A stretch of DNA of 64,000 nt from Burkholderia gladioli (GCF_000959725.1 NZ_CP009323.1:3968001-4032000), one strand, 5' to 3'. Shown: positions 44,230-57,833, counted from the first letter of the stretch. The notes: generated from the letters alone by a model not told the origin. Translations and numbers: made by a program.

Positions 44230-45426
44230 TCAGTCCTCTTCCGGATCGTCGCGTACGTAGATGATCTCGCCATCGTAATCATCGTCGTCGTAATCGTCCT
44301 CGTCGTCGAAGTCGGCGTCCTCGGCACCGAAGCCGAGAGCGGCGGCCAGCTCGGCGATGTCGTCGGGCACCGGACAGCGCCACTGCATCGAGCGCCCCGT
44401 GAGCGGGTGCACCAGGCCGAGCCGCCAGGCATGCAGGGCCTGGCGCGCGAAACCGCCGGGCAGCGCCGCGACCGAGCGCTTGCCGCGTGCGCGGCCATAC
44501 ACGGGGTCGCCGAGCAGCGGATGGCCGGTATGCGCGCAGTGCACGCGAATCTGGTGCGTGCGGCCGGTCTCGAGATCGCAGTGGATCGCCGACACCGGCT
44601 GGTTCTGCCAGAGCACCGTATCCACGCAGCGGAAGTGCGTGCGGGCCGGCTTGCCCGAGGCGCCCGTGACGACCGCCATGCGCGTGCGCTCGCGCGGATC
44701 GCGGCCGATCGGCGCGTCGATGGTGCCGCTCTCGGGCATGCGCCCCCACACCAGCGCGAAATAACGCCGCTTGACGGTGCGCGCCTGCAACTGCCGGACC
44801 AGATCGGTCTGCGCCGCGAGCGTGCGCGCCACCACCATCAGCCCGGAGGTTTCCTTGTCGAGGCGATGGACGATGCCGGCGCGCGGCAGGCCGGCCGCCG
44901 CCTCGCCGTAGCGATGCAGCAAGCCGTTGAGCAGGGTGCCGCTCCAGTTGCCGGCGGCGGGATGCACCACCAGGCCGGCGGGCTTGTCGATCACCACCAG
45001 GGCTTCGTCCTCGTAGACGATCGACAGCGGCACCGGCTCGGGCGCGAACGCGAGCTGCTCGGGCAACAGGTCGGGCACCAGCTCGATGGTCGCGCCCAGC
45101 GGCACCGGCTGGCGCACCTTGGCCGGCGCGCCGTCGACGCGCACGCGCTGCTCGTCGATCCAGCCCTGCAGGCGGCTGCGCGAGAATTCGGGGAATAGTT
45201 GGGCGAGCGCCTTGTCGAGGCGCTCGCCGGCGAGCGAGTCAGGCACCACCACCACCCGCGGGGCCTCGTCGCCCGATGCGGCGCAGGCCGGCGCGGCAAG
45301 CGACTCGCCGGACAGATCATCGTCGAGCGAATCGCCCGCCGATGCGTCGGACGGGGTGGAGCTTGGGCTATAATCGTCGCCATTTGCCGTGCCCGGCCGG
45401 GCACGGAACGAACTTGAACGGGTCAT
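44230..45426 (-). CDS. rluD: 23S rRNA pseudouridine synthase RluD
   Basis: A 398-residue RluA-family pseudouridine synthase, expected to modify helix 69 of 23S rRNA (positions 1911/1915/1917). An N-terminal low-complexity acidic/Ser region (about 1–55) precedes the S4 domain (about 65–125: [21 protein letters not shown]). The catalytic Asp is in [12 protein letters not shown]. The C-terminus is an extra strongly acidic tail of Asp/Glu/Tyr (about 370–398). ATG 45426 lies only 33 bases from the divergent bamD start, so the two promoters reach into the opposing genes. Confidence 0.92.
   Translation of the reverse strand: MTRSSSFRARPGTANGDDYSPSSTPSDASAGDSLDDDLSGESLAAPACAASGDEAPRVVVVPDSLAGERLDKALAQLFPEFSRSRLQGWIDEQRVRVDGAPAKVRQPVPLGATIELVPDLLPEQLAFAPEPVPLSIVYEDEALVVIDKPAGLVVHPAAGNWSGTLLNGLLHRYGEAAAGLPRAGIVHRLDKETSGLMVVARTLAAQTDLVRQLQARTVKRRYFALVWGRMPESGTIDAPIGRDPRERTRMAVVTGASGKPARTHFRCVDTVLWQNQPVSAIHCDLETGRTHQIRVHCAHTGHPLLGDPVYGRARGKRSVAALPGGFARQALHAWRLGLVHPLTGRSMQWRCPVPDDIAELAAALGFGAEDADFDDEDDYDDDDYDGEIIYVRDDPEED
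45369..45374 (+). promoter_or_regulatory. Likely -10 box of bamD
   Basis: A perfect TATAAT, 86 bases before the bamD start, inside the 5' coding part of the divergent rluD gene. The -35 at 17-base spacing is poor. The very short intergenic gap makes a promoter here necessary. Confidence 0.55.
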
Positions 45427-45459
45427 TTAGACTGGGTCACCGAGACTGAAAGCTAGGAC

Positions 45460-46305
45460 ATGCGAGCCACATTCACCATGATGAATTCGACCAAACGCGT
45501 GGCAAAACCTGTGGCCGCGTGGGCTGCATTGGCCGCGGCCGCCGCGCTGATCGCCGGCTGCCACGGCTTGCCGCAGAAGACCGACGAAACGGCGACCTGG
45601 TCGAACAACAAATTATACTCAGAGGCTCAGGATGCCCTGAACGGCAGCGATTGGGGCAAGTGCGCGAAATATTTCGAAGCGCTGCAAGGCCGCGATCCGT
45701 TCGGCCATTTCGCCCAGCAGGCGCAGATCAACGTAGCCTACTGCAACTGGAAGGATAACGAAGCAAGCGCCGCCGACCAGGCCGTCGACCGTTTCATCCA
45801 GCTGCACCCGGATCACCCGGACATCGCCTATGCCTACTACCTGAAGGGGATGATCCACTTCAACGACGATCTCGGCCTGTTCGGCCGCTTCTCGGGTCAG
45901 GACATGAGCGAGCGCGATCCGCAGGCGCTGCGCGAATCGTATGACGCGTTCAAGATCGTCGTCGACCGCTACCCGAAGAGCAAGTACGCGCCCGACGCCG
46001 CCGCGCGGATGCGCTACATCGTGAACGCGCTGGCCTCGCACGAGGTGCACGCCGCCGACTACTACTACCGCCGCGGTGCCTATGTGGCCGCGATCAACCG
46101 CGCCCAGCTGGCGATCACGCAGTACAAGAACGCGCCGGCGATCGAGGACGCGCTGCACATCATGGTGCTGTCCTACGGCAGGCTGAACCAGCCGCAACTG
46201 GCCGACGACACCAAGCGCGTGCTGGCCAGCACCTTCCCGGACAGCCCGTACATCACGGGGCATGCCCGTCCCGGCGCGAAGAAGAAGTCCTGGTGGCAGT
46301 TCTGA
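45460..46305 (+). CDS. bamD: Outer membrane assembly lipoprotein BamD (ComL)
   Basis: A 281-residue essential lipoprotein of the BAM complex that folds beta-barrel proteins. The signal ends at a lipobox LIAGC (Cys about 34). The mature part is a set of TPR-like repeats, for example LYSEAQDALNGSDWGKCAKYFEAL and AYAYYLKGMIHFND. ATG 45460 is used, but its AGGA lies too close; ATG 45478 is an alternative that still keeps the signal peptide. It ends in a strong bidirectional terminator. Confidence 0.93.
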   Translation: MRATFTMMNSTKRVAKPVAAWAALAAAAALIAGCHGLPQKTDETATWSNNKLYSEAQDALNGSDWGKCAKYFEALQGRDPFGHFAQQAQINVAYCNWKDNEASAADQAVDRFIQLHPDHPDIAYAYYLKGMIHFNDDLGLFGRFSGQDMSERDPQALRESYDAFKIVVDRYPKSKYAPDAAARMRYIVNALASHEVHAADYYYRRGAYVAAINRAQLAITQYKNAPAIEDALHIMVLSYGRLNQPQLADDTKRVLASTFPDSPYITGHARPGAKKKSWWQF

Positions 46306-46356
46306 GCCCGCTCGCGAGGCTGCCCCGCCGCGGGCGGCCTGCCGCGAGCACCCACT

Positions 46357-46385
46357 AAAAAACCCGGCCATGGCCGGGTTTTTTA
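46357..46385. terminator. Bidirectional terminator (bamD / DinG-like helicase)
   Basis: CCCGGCCATGGCCGGG (46363–46378), a perfect palindrome, flanked by A6 and T7 between convergent genes. Confidence 0.93.
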
Positions 46386-46419
46386 TTTGATGGCGAGACA
46401 ACCGCCTGCCGAAGCGAGT

Positions 46420-48690
46420 TCAGGCACGAATGCCGCGCCCGCCCTCCTCGAAGAACTCGCGCACCACGTCGATCTCGCGCGTGCGCTTGAAGGGCGGCAG
46501 GCTCTGCCAGATGCGCCGACCATAAGGCTTGTCGACCAGCCGCGTGTCGCAGATCATCAGCACGCCGCGATCGGTCTCGGCGCGGATCAGGCGGCCCGCG
46601 CCCTGCTTGAGCGTGATCACCGCCTGCGGCAGCTGGTGCACGGCGAACGGGCTCAGGCCCTTCTTGGTCAGCGCATCGAGCCGCGCTGCCAGCACCGGAT
46701 CGTCGGGCGGCGCGAACGGCAGCTTGTCGATCACCACCAGCGACAGCGCGTCGCCGCGCACGTCCACGCCCTCCCAGAAGCTCTGGCTGCCGACCAGGAT
46801 CGCATTGCCGTAGGCGCGGAAGCGGTCCAGCAATTCGGTGCGACTCGCGTCACCCTGCACCAGCAGGGGCATGTTCCAGCCGCGCGCCTCGATGGTCTCG
46901 CGCAGCTTGGAGGCGATCCGGTCGACAGCGCGCAAGGTGGTGCAGAGCATGAACACGCCGCCGCCCGAGGCTTCGATGGCCGGCAGCGCCGCATCGAACA
47001 CCGCGTCGGTGAACATCGGCGAGGACGGCTGCGGCAGGTCGCGTGGCACATAGAGCAGGCCCTGTGCCGGATAGTCGAAGGGGCTGGGCAGCGTCATCGA
47101 GCGACGCGAGCTGAGCCCCATCTGTGCCGCGTAGTGGGTGAAGTCGCCGCGCACCGACAGCGTCGCCGAGGTGAAGATCCAGGCGCGCGGCACGCCAGCG
47201 CGCTGCTTGGCGAAGATCGGCGCGACCGACAGCGGCGTTTCGTGCAGTTGCACCGTCTGCGAGAACACCTCGACCCAGCGCACCTTCTCGTCGGGGTCGT
47301 CGCGCTTCGCCTCGGCCGCCTCGCCACCCGCCGCCACCTCCTTCACGGTTTTCGCCGCGCTGGCCGCCGCCGCATCGGGCGCGACCCAGCCGGCCAGGAT
47401 GCCCTGCAGCTCGCGCGCGCGGCGCAGGCAGGCGCCCAGCGATTCGGCGCGCTCGGCCTGCCCGGCCAGCGCCGAGGCGAGCGCGTCGAGCGCGGCATCG
47501 ACATCGTCGAGCGCGGCGAACAAGGGATGATCCTCGCCGAGCTGCGCCAGCGAGACGCGCACGATGCCGCCGTCGGCGAAGGCGAGCCGCACGTCGCGCG
47601 CCGCACGCTCCAGCGCGGCGCCGAGCTTGACCCATTCCACCGCGTCGCGCGCATGGGCCAGGCCCTCGACCACGGTATCGCGCGCGAGCTCGAGCATCTG
47701 CGTGGTCGACAGCGTCTCGCCGAAGAACAGCGTGGCCGTCTCCGGCAGTTGGTGCGCCTCGTCGAAGATGATGGTGTTCGCGCTCGGCAGCAGCTCGGCC
47801 ATGCCGGTATCGCGCAGCATGATGTCGGCGAAGAACAGGTGGTGGTTCACCACCACCACGTCGGCCTGCTGCGCCTCTCGGCGCGCCTGCATCACGAAGC
47901 ATTCCTTGTAGTGCGGGCAATCCTGGCCGAGACAGTTGTCGCGCGTCGAGGTGACCATCGACCAGACCGGCGCCGTCTCGGGCACGCTGGCCAGTTCGGC
48001 CTTGTCGCCGCTGCGCGTGAGCTTGGCGAACCGGACGATCTCCTGCAGGTAGGCGGTGTCCTGCCGGGTCGGCAGGCGGCCGTTGTCGGCCGTGCGCTGC
48101 AGGTAGTAATGGCAGAGGTAGTTGGAGCGGCCCTTGAGCATCGCGATCGTGACGGGCACGGCGAGCGCGTCGCGCACGGTCGGGATGTCGCGCTGGAACA
48201 ACTGGTCCTGGAGGTGCTTGGTGCCGGTCGAGACGATCACCTTGCCGCCCCACAGCATGGCCGGCACGAGATAGGCATAGGTCTTGCCGGTGCCGGTACC
48301 GGCCTCGACGATCAGGGTGTTGTCGGCGCCGTCGTCCTCGGCGGTGGCGGCGCTGTCGCCGCGCGCATCGTCGCCGGCCGGCGCGGTCTCGCCCGCCTGC
48401 AGCTTGCGGGCCGGGCGCTTGCGCGCATCGAAGATCTCGGGCTCGGGCAGCTTGCGCGCCGACGCCTCCATCGCGGCGGCCACCGCGCGCGCCATGTCGA
48501 TCTGCGAAGCCCGCGGCCGGTAGCCGTCGAGCACGCGCGCGAGCAGGCCGCCCTCACCGAAGATCGCGTCGAGTTCATTGACGCGCTTGCGGCTCGGGGT
48601 GGCAAGGGGATGGGGGGTGTCCGCGCGCGAAGACGCGGCGGACGATTCGTCGCGCCGCGTGTCAGCGGGTGCTTCTAGCGGTGAATTCAA
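46420..48690 (-). CDS. DinG/YoaA-family Fe-S DNA helicase
   Basis: A 756-residue superfamily 2 (XPD-like) 5'-3' helicase. Walker A is GTGTGKT (131–137) and the DEAH box is at 310–313. Four cysteines, C193, C253, C258 and C264, lie between them and match an XPD-type 4Fe-4S site. Later helicase motifs include FTSATLSVRGDF and QGAGRLIRAETDRG. It probably unwinds R-loops or stalled-fork DNA. An Ala/Asp-rich insert (about 84–123) precedes Walker A and looks like a disordered species-specific loop. ATG 48690 is a reasonable start; the first 35 residues are low-complexity. Confidence 0.88.
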   Translation of the reverse strand: MNSPLEAPADTRRDESSAASSRADTPHPLATPSRKRVNELDAIFGEGGLLARVLDGYRPRASQIDMARAVAAAMEASARKLPEPEIFDARKRPARKLQAGETAPAGDDARGDSAATAEDDGADNTLIVEAGTGTGKTYAYLVPAMLWGGKVIVSTGTKHLQDQLFQRDIPTVRDALAVPVTIAMLKGRSNYLCHYYLQRTADNGRLPTRQDTAYLQEIVRFAKLTRSGDKAELASVPETAPVWSMVTSTRDNCLGQDCPHYKECFVMQARREAQQADVVVVNHHLFFADIMLRDTGMAELLPSANTIIFDEAHQLPETATLFFGETLSTTQMLELARDTVVEGLAHARDAVEWVKLGAALERAARDVRLAFADGGIVRVSLAQLGEDHPLFAALDDVDAALDALASALAGQAERAESLGACLRRARELQGILAGWVAPDAAAASAAKTVKEVAAGGEAAEAKRDDPDEKVRWVEVFSQTVQLHETPLSVAPIFAKQRAGVPRAWIFTSATLSVRGDFTHYAAQMGLSSRRSMTLPSPFDYPAQGLLYVPRDLPQPSSPMFTDAVFDAALPAIEASGGGVFMLCTTLRAVDRIASKLRETIEARGWNMPLLVQGDASRTELLDRFRAYGNAILVGSQSFWEGVDVRGDALSLVVIDKLPFAPPDDPVLAARLDALTKKGLSPFAVHQLPQAVITLKQGAGRLIRAETDRGVLMICDTRLVDKPYGRRIWQSLPPFKRTREIDVVREFFEEGGRGIRA

Positions 48691-48748
48691 GGCAAGCGGT
48701 TCCTCATTTCCGGTGCCTGACGCGGCCCCGGCGCTTGCCAGGCCGCCC

Positions 48749-48964
48749 TCAGGCGCGCTGATCCGGTTCGAGCTGCGATTGCAGCATGATGATTTTGTCC
48801 TTGGCCAGCAGCTTTTCCTTCTTCAGCCGGTGCAGCGCCAGATCGTCGATGTCAGAGCGCATTTCCTTGAGCTCGATCTCGCGTGCCAGCTGACTGTGCT
48901 GCTCCTGCAGGGATACCAGCCGGTTGCGCAATTCCTGCTTCAGCTCTGCTTGACGGGTTTGCAT
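48749..48964 (-). CDS. YdcH-family (DUF465) small coiled-coil protein
   Basis: A 71-residue, highly charged helical protein of the YdcH/DUF465 family. The hallmark C-terminal pattern DDLALHRLKKEKLLAKDKI is visible. GAGGAGG lies about six bases before ATG 48964 and fixes the start; the longer frame upstream is not coding. It lies 58 bases upstream of the helicase gene on the same strand. The role of the family is unknown. Confidence 0.88.
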   Translation of the reverse strand: MQTRQAELKQELRNRLVSLQEQHSQLAREIELKEMRSDIDDLALHRLKKEKLLAKDKIIMLQSQLEPDQRA

Positions 48965-49091
48965 GCTCGCCTCCTCAAAAGAACCGGCTCGACGCAGCGG
49001 CCTTCCGATACCGCTCGCGATTCGCCGGGTTGGCTGTCCGAACGAAATACCCACCCCTGGCTGTCTGGCGTGACGACGTGCGCGGCACGCC

Positions 49092-49832
49092 CTACTGCTG
49101 TTGTTGCTGTTGCTGCTTTTCCTTGGCCTTCTCGGCCGCCTGGCGCTGCCGCTCCTCGACATCGGCCTTGTGCTGCTCGGCCTCGCGCTGCTTGTCCGCG
49201 TAACGCTCGGCGTTCTGTGCCCGCTCCTGCGCCTTTTGCGCGGCCTGTGCGTGGGCATCGTCGAGCTTCTTCTGGAAATCGGCCTGCTTCTGATCGTACG
49301 CCTGCTGGCTGGCCGCGCGCTGCGGCGCGTCGGCGTCGCGCTGCGCGCGCTTGAGCTCGTTCTCGCGCTGCCTGTCGGCATAGGCGGACGCGCTCGCGGC
49401 CTCGCTGGCGGCGCGCTGCGGCGCTTCGGCCTGCTGCTGCGCGGCCTTCAGCGCGAGCTCGTCGTCACGGCGCTTGGCGCGCACCGCGCGCTGCTCGTCG
49501 TTCAGGGCGAGCTGCTGCTGGCTGATGCTCGAACGCTCCTCACGCATCGTGTCACGCGCTTTGGTCAGACAATTGTTGACGAAGAACTTGCTGTAGCAGT
49601 CATGCTGGGCCACGCCATAACGATAATTGTTTTCCGCCGTGCGCTGATCGAGCACTTTTTGGCGGGCATCGAAATCGCGATCCTGTGCCGCGGCGACAGT
49701 GTCGCTCGTGACGGCTGCATCGGACGCGGCCGCCTGCGCGGCGGCCACGGACGAAGCGGCGCCGAGCGCGAGGGCCAGCGCGGCAACGAGTAAACGGGAG
49801 ATTGGCAACGTCGTAGGAAAGCTGCGGGACAT
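49092..49832 (-). CDS. Secreted coiled-coil protein with polyglutamine end
   Basis: A 246-residue exported protein. The signal peptide is about 1–33 (ending VAA-AQ). Two cysteines (in HDCYSKFFVNNCL) could form a disulfide. The rest (about 85–246) is a long charged Ala/Gln/Glu/Lys/Arg coiled coil with repeated AEAPQRAAS-type units, ending in eight Gln (49092–49118 region). It resembles colicin-uptake or TolA-like stalks in composition only. ATG 49832 precedes the signal; the frame beyond 49832 is non-coding. No characterised family is recognised. Confidence 0.7.
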   Translation of the reverse strand: MSRSFPTTLPISRLLVAALALALGAASSVAAAQAAASDAAVTSDTVAAAQDRDFDARQKVLDQRTAENNYRYGVAQHDCYSKFFVNNCLTKARDTMREERSSISQQQLALNDEQRAVRAKRRDDELALKAAQQQAEAPQRAASEAASASAYADRQRENELKRAQRDADAPQRAASQQAYDQKQADFQKKLDDAHAQAAQKAQERAQNAERYADKQREAEQHKADVEERQRQAAEKAKEKQQQQQQQ

Positions 49833-49973
49833 GGGGCAAATTCTAACACCGCACCGCCGCCCTCGCGGCGGCGCCCCGATGCATTTATGGCAAAATGCCC
49901 CGCTCCATTCACCCGCCCGGCCCGGTTCGCCGGCCACGGGCGTTCCAGCAGGCCGTAGACGCACTCACTACCC

Positions 49974-52307
<2,334 letters not shown>

Positions 52308-52347
52308 TCCATCCCGGGCTATTGAGCTTCGAAGCCCGCAGGAAACG

Positions 52348-52378
52348 AAAAACCCGCATCCCCGGATGCGGGTTTTTT
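52348..52378. terminator. Terminator of tex
   Basis: AAAAACCCGCATC (52348–52360) pairs with GATGCGGGTTTTT (52365–52377) around a short C/G loop, followed by a T-run. It can work in both directions. Confidence 0.92.
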
Positions 52379-52397
52379 CATGGCGCGCGCACAAAAG

Positions 52398-52421
52398 AAA
52401 AAGCCGCGCGCTCGCGCGGCT
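52398..52421 (-). terminator. Terminator of kup
   Basis: AGCCGCGC (52402–52409) pairs with GCGCGGCT (52414–52421). On the minus strand a T-run with C follows (TTTTTCTTTT). It lies 53 bases after the kup stop. Confidence 0.8.
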
Positions 52422-52473
52422 CCGTCGAGGGCAGCAACGGTAGCGGCGCTCGGCGCCGCAGCCACCTCCAGCC

Positions 52474-54366
52474 TCAGATCTCGATCTTGGTGCCGAGCTC
52501 GACCACGCGGTTGGCCGGGATCGAGAAGAAGTCGGTCGGCTTCGCGGCGTTCTGGTGCATCCAGGCGAACACACGCTCGCGCCAGATCGACATGCCGGGC
52601 AGATGGGTCGGCACCACCGTCTCGCGCGCGAGGAAGAACGAGGTGTCCATCAGCTCGAAGGACATGTCGTGCTTGCGGCCGATGTCCTCGAGCACGGCCT
52701 TCACGTCGGGCGTCTCGTTGAAACCGTATTCGGCCTTGACGATGTACAGCCCGCCGCCCGCCTCGTGCACCGTCACGCGCTCCTCGTCTCGCACATAGGG
52801 GATGTCGCGCGTGATGAAGGTCAGGAACAGCGTGCGCTCGTGCAGCACCTTGTTGTGCTTGAGATTGTGCAGCAGGCTCACCGGCACCAGCGTGTCGCTG
52901 CCAGTCAGGTAGATCGCCGTGCCCGAGACGCGATGCGGCGGATGCGCCAGCAACCCCTGCAGGAACGGCGTGAGCGGAATGCCGTCGGCGGCGGTGCGCT
53001 CCTTGACGATATGGCGGCCCTTGAACCAGGTGGTCAGCAGGAAGAACAGCAGCGCGCCGATGCCCAGCGGCAGCCAGCCGCCCTGCGCGACCTTCAGCAA
53101 GTTGGCACCGAAGAAGCCGAGGTCGATGATCATGAACACGCCGATGATGGCGGCCACCAGCAGGCGGTTCCACTTCCAGACGTTGATCATCACGACACCG
53201 GCCAGCACGGTGGTGATCACCATGGTGGCGGTCACCGCGATGCCGTAGGCGGCGGCCAGGTTATCGGAGGACTTGAAGCCGATCACGATGCAGAGGATTA
53301 CGAACAACAGCAGCCAGTTCACCACCGGCACGTAGATCTGCCCGATCGCCAGATCGGAGGTGTGCAGCACCTTCATGCGCGGCACGTAGCCGAGCTGGAT
53401 GGCCTGGCTGGTCAGCGAATAGGCACCCGAGATCACCGCCTGCGAGGCGATCACGGTGGCCACCGTGGACAGCACCACCAGCGGCAACAGCGCCCAGTCG
53501 GGCGCGAGCAGGAAGAACGGGTTCTCGATCGCCTTCGGATTCTGCATCAGCAGCGCGCCCTGGCCGAAGTAGTTCAGCACCAGCGAGGGCATCACCAGCA
53601 CGTAGGCGGCGAGCCGGATCGGGCGCATGCCGAAGTGGCCCATGTCGGCATAGAGCGCCTCGGCGCCGGTCAGCACCAGCACCACCGAGCCGAGCACCAC
53701 GTAGGCCTGCAGCACGTGGGCCGACATGAAGGAGAAGGCGTAGTAGGGATTGATCGCCGCGATCACCATCGGCACGCGCGCGATGTGGTAGATGCCGAGC
53801 GCGGCCAGCGTCAGGAACCAGATCACCATGATCGGGCCGAACAGCTTGCCGACCATCGCGGTACCGTGGCGCTGGATCCAGAACAGCGCGATCAGGATCA
53901 CCACCGTGATCGGCAGCACCATGTGGCTCAACTGCGGCGTCGCGATCTCGAGGCCCTCGACGGCCGACATCACCGAGATGGCCGGCGTGATCACCGCGTC
54001 GCCGTAGAACATGCAGGCACCGAAGATGCCGAGCGCCATGAGGATCCTGGCGGCATTCCTGCGCGGTTCGATCGAGCGCAGCGCCAGCGCCATCAGCGCC
54101 AGCACGCCGCCTTCGCCGTTGTTGTCGGCGCGCATCACGAACAGCACGTACTTGACGCCAACCACCAGCATGATGGCCCAGAACAGCAGGGAGATCACCC
54201 CGAGGATCGAGGCCTGCGTCAGCGGGATCCCGTGGGAGGGGCTGAACGCCTCCTTCAGCGAATAGAGCGGGCTGGTGCCGATATCGCCGAACACCACGCC
54301 GATCGCCGCGACGGCGAGAGCCTGCAAGGAGGAAGAGCGTGTGTTCGAATGGTTCGTGTCGGTCAT
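52474..54366 (-). CDS. kup: Low-affinity potassium transporter Kup
   Basis: A 630-residue KUP/HAK/KT family K+:H+ symporter. About 12 hydrophobic segments cover the first ~460 residues, with family marks [35 protein letters not shown] and [17 protein letters not shown] cytoplasmic C-terminal domain follows (about 470–630). ATG 54366 lies at the expected N-terminus. It is a single-gene unit between the tex/kup terminators and the tandem terminators of the purA transcript. Confidence 0.95.
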   Translation of the reverse strand: MTDTNHSNTRSSSLQALAVAAIGVVFGDIGTSPLYSLKEAFSPSHGIPLTQASILGVISLLFWAIMLVVGVKYVLFVMRADNNGEGGVLALMALALRSIEPRRNAARILMALGIFGACMFYGDAVITPAISVMSAVEGLEIATPQLSHMVLPITVVILIALFWIQRHGTAMVGKLFGPIMVIWFLTLAALGIYHIARVPMVIAAINPYYAFSFMSAHVLQAYVVLGSVVLVLTGAEALYADMGHFGMRPIRLAAYVLVMPSLVLNYFGQGALLMQNPKAIENPFFLLAPDWALLPLVVLSTVATVIASQAVISGAYSLTSQAIQLGYVPRMKVLHTSDLAIGQIYVPVVNWLLLFVILCIVIGFKSSDNLAAAYGIAVTATMVITTVLAGVVMINVWKWNRLLVAAIIGVFMIIDLGFFGANLLKVAQGGWLPLGIGALLFFLLTTWFKGRHIVKERTAADGIPLTPFLQGLLAHPPHRVSGTAIYLTGSDTLVPVSLLHNLKHNKVLHERTLFLTFITRDIPYVRDEERVTVHEAGGGLYIVKAEYGFNETPDVKAVLEDIGRKHDMSFELMDTSFFLARETVVPTHLPGMSIWRERVFAWMHQNAAKPTDFFSIPANRVVELGTKIEI

Positions 54367-54503
54367 GGAAGCGTAACGTTCCGTTCTGGGGTCGGAAAAA
54401 CGAGCGCTATTCTAGACTGACCGGGTCGCAATGCCACCTCGCGGTGTTGCCGTGATGCGACGCGGCGCGGCCAGTGTAGCATGCGTCCCCGTTTAGACGG
54501 AAA

Positions 54504-54532
54504 GCGCGCCGGCAGACGGGGCGCCGGCGCGC
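54504..54532 (-). terminator. Distal terminator hairpin of the purA transcript
   Basis: Perfect 10-base arms GCGCGCCGGC (54504–54513) and GCCGGCGCGC (54523–54532) with a 9-base loop. On minus it is followed by TTTCCG. Confidence 0.7.
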
Positions 54533-54534
54533 AA

Positions 54535-54562
54535 AATGAAATCGGCGCCCATGGGCGCCGAT
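54535..54562 (-). terminator. Proximal terminator hairpin of the purA transcript
   Basis: A perfect 22-base palindrome (54541–54562) with 10-base arms ATCGGCGCCC and GGGCGCCGAT, followed on minus by TTCATTTTGC. It lies 46 bases after the phosphoribosyltransferase stop and directly before the second hairpin. Confidence 0.75.
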
Positions 54563-54608
54563 GCGGTGCGCCGCGCGATCGCTTCGCGCGGCGTGTCGAG
54601 CGAGTCGC

Positions 54609-55211
54609 TTACTGCGCCGCCTCGTCGTTGCGCTGCGTATAGCCGCGCTTGGTCCAGGCCACCAGGTTGTGCGGACGCAGCGTGTCCCACTCCTCGAAGG
54701 GCTGGTGGATCCAGGGATTCGTCACCAGATGCTGGACGAAATAGTCGGGCTTGACCTTCGAGCAGGCCTTGTACCAGAGCACCGCCGAGCGCACCGCCGT
54801 GACCGACGGATAACGCTCCTTCAGATGCTGCTGGACACGTGCGAGCGTGACGCCCGAATCGACCAGGTCGTCGACCAGCAGCACGTTGCCCGACAGGTTG
54901 CCGCGCGTCATGGTGATGTACTGCGCGATATCGAGATCGCCCTGCTGGGTACCGGCCGCCTCGCGATACGAACTGGTCGCGAGAATCGCGAGCGGCAGGT
55001 CGTAGATGCGCGAGAGCTGGTCGCCCACGCGCAGGCCGCCGCGCGCGAGGCAGAGGATCTGGTCGAACTTCCAGCCCGATTCGTGCACCGCGAGCGCGAG
55101 CAGCTCGACGAGCCGGTGATATTCGTCCCAGCCCACCCAGAGGTTCTTGTCGTCGTTGCGAGGATCGGACATGGCGATCGGAGCGCCGTGATGATTCGTG
55201 GCTTGCGTCAT
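54609..55211 (-). CDS. Phosphoribosyltransferase
   Basis: A 200-residue type I phosphoribosyltransferase. The PRPP-binding motif NVLLVDDLVDSGVTL is clear, and LCLARGGLRVGDQLSRIY is the PP-binding loop region. It resembles hypoxanthine/guanine or xanthine-guanine salvage enzymes; the base is not decided. ATG 55211 is used; ATG 55172 (MSDPRN) is an alternative 13 codons later. It lies 14 bases after purA and ends the long minus-strand housekeeping run, next to two terminator hairpins. A purine salvage role beside purA is logical. Confidence 0.85.
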   Translation of the reverse strand: MTQATNHHGAPIAMSDPRNDDKNLWVGWDEYHRLVELLALAVHESGWKFDQILCLARGGLRVGDQLSRIYDLPLAILATSSYREAAGTQQGDLDIAQYITMTRGNLSGNVLLVDDLVDSGVTLARVQQHLKERYPSVTAVRSAVLWYKACSKVKPDYFVQHLVTNPWIHQPFEEWDTLRPHNLVAWTKRGYTQRNDEAAQ

Positions 55212-55225
55212 CGTGCGGGCGAACC

Positions 55226-56581
<1,356 letters not shown>

Positions 56582-56684
56582 TTAGCTGGTTAAAAACGTA
56601 TTCTACCTAGGTTCGGCGCGGGTTCCGAATTTTTCCGTTTCGCGTCAACGATATGGCACCCGAAACATCCGCGCCGCGCTTGTT

Positions 56685-57833
56685 TCAGCGGGTCTGGACG
56701 AGCCACGTGCCGCCCTGCTCGACCAGCACGCGGTCGCAGGCGAACTCGTCGAGCACGTGATCGTGCCCCGGCAGCGCCTGGATCACGACCTCGCCTGCAT
56801 CGCGCAGCGCGGCCACCGCCACGCGCAGCGCCTCGTCCTGGCGCCAGGGCGCGAGGATCGCCGTGCCGCGTGCCTCGATCGGCGAGATCCGCGCGATTTC
56901 GCGCAGGTCCAGCGAGAAGCCGGTGGCCGGGCGGGCGCGGCCATAGGCCTGCCCGACGTGGTCGTAACGGCCGCCACGCGCCACCGCGTTCGGCACGCCG
57001 TCGACGTAGGCCGAGAACATCGCGCCGCTGTGATAGGCGTAGCCGCGCAGGTCGGCCAGGTCGATCGCGACCTCGGCGCCCTGCACCTGGGCCGCGAGCT
57101 GCGCGAGATCGTCGAGCGCGCGCGCGATTTCTGGCAGCGCCGGCAACTGACGACGCGCCTCGTCGATCACCGAGGCATCGCCGTACAGATGCGGCAGCGC
57201 GCGCAAGGCGGCGCGCGTATCCGGCCCCAGATCCTCGGTCAGTTCGTTCAGGAGCGGCACGTCCTTGCCGGCCAGCGCGCCGTACAGCGTCTCGCCACGC
57301 GCGGCGGCCACCGCGTCGCGCGAGAACAGCGCATTGAGCACGCCGGCGTGGCAGAGGTCGAGGCGGATCGTGCCGATGCCGCTCAGGCGCAGCGCGTCGA
57401 GCATCAACTGCTGCACCTCGAGATCGGCCTCGAGGCCGGCGTGGCCGTACAGCTCGGCGCCGATCTGGATCTGCTCGCGCGTCGCGTGCAGGCCGCGCGG
57501 CCGCGTATGCAGCACGTTGCCCGCGTAGCAGAGGCGCGTCACGCCCTGGCGGTTCAGCAGGTGCGCGTCGATCCGCGCGACCTGCGGCGTCATGTCGGCA
57601 CGCAGGCCCAGGGTTCGGCCCGACAGCTCGTCGACGAGCTTGAAGGTGCGCAGGTGCAGATCGTTGCCGCCGCCGGTCAGCAGCGACTCGAGATACTCGA
57701 GGAGGGGCGGCATCACCATTTCATAGCCATACGAACGGAAGCGGTCGAGCAGCCTGCGACGCAGCTCCTCGATCTTGCGTGCTTCCGACGGCAGCACGTC
57801 GGCAATATTCTCGGGAAGTAACCAGGTCGACAT
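56685..57833 (-). CDS. hisZ: ATP phosphoribosyltransferase regulatory subunit HisZ
   Basis: A 382-residue HisRS-like protein lacking aminoacylation, which pairs with short-form HisG to control the first step of histidine synthesis. Class II synthetase-like motifs include [32 protein letters not shown] and [29 protein letters not shown] 57833 starts at [18 protein letters not shown]; the 30 upstream residues in frame are Arg-rich and unlikely. The position between hflC/DUF2065 and purA is typical of beta-proteobacteria. Confidence 0.93.
   Translation of the reverse strand: MSTWLLPENIADVLPSEARKIEELRRRLLDRFRSYGYEMVMPPLLEYLESLLTGGGNDLHLRTFKLVDELSGRTLGLRADMTPQVARIDAHLLNRQGVTRLCYAGNVLHTRPRGLHATREQIQIGAELYGHAGLEADLEVQQLMLDALRLSGIGTIRLDLCHAGVLNALFSRDAVAAARGETLYGALAGKDVPLLNELTEDLGPDTRAALRALPHLYGDASVIDEARRQLPALPEIARALDDLAQLAAQVQGAEVAIDLADLRGYAYHSGAMFSAYVDGVPNAVARGGRYDHVGQAYGRARPATGFSLDLREIARISPIEARGTAILAPWRQDEALRVAVAALRDAGEVVIQALPGHDHVLDEFACDRVLVEQGGTWLVQTR

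Noticed and set aside
46387..48678. A 763-codon plus-strand frame opposite the DinG-like helicase
   Set aside because: Arg/His/Gln-rich shadow with no motifs; the minus frame has a full helicase motif set.
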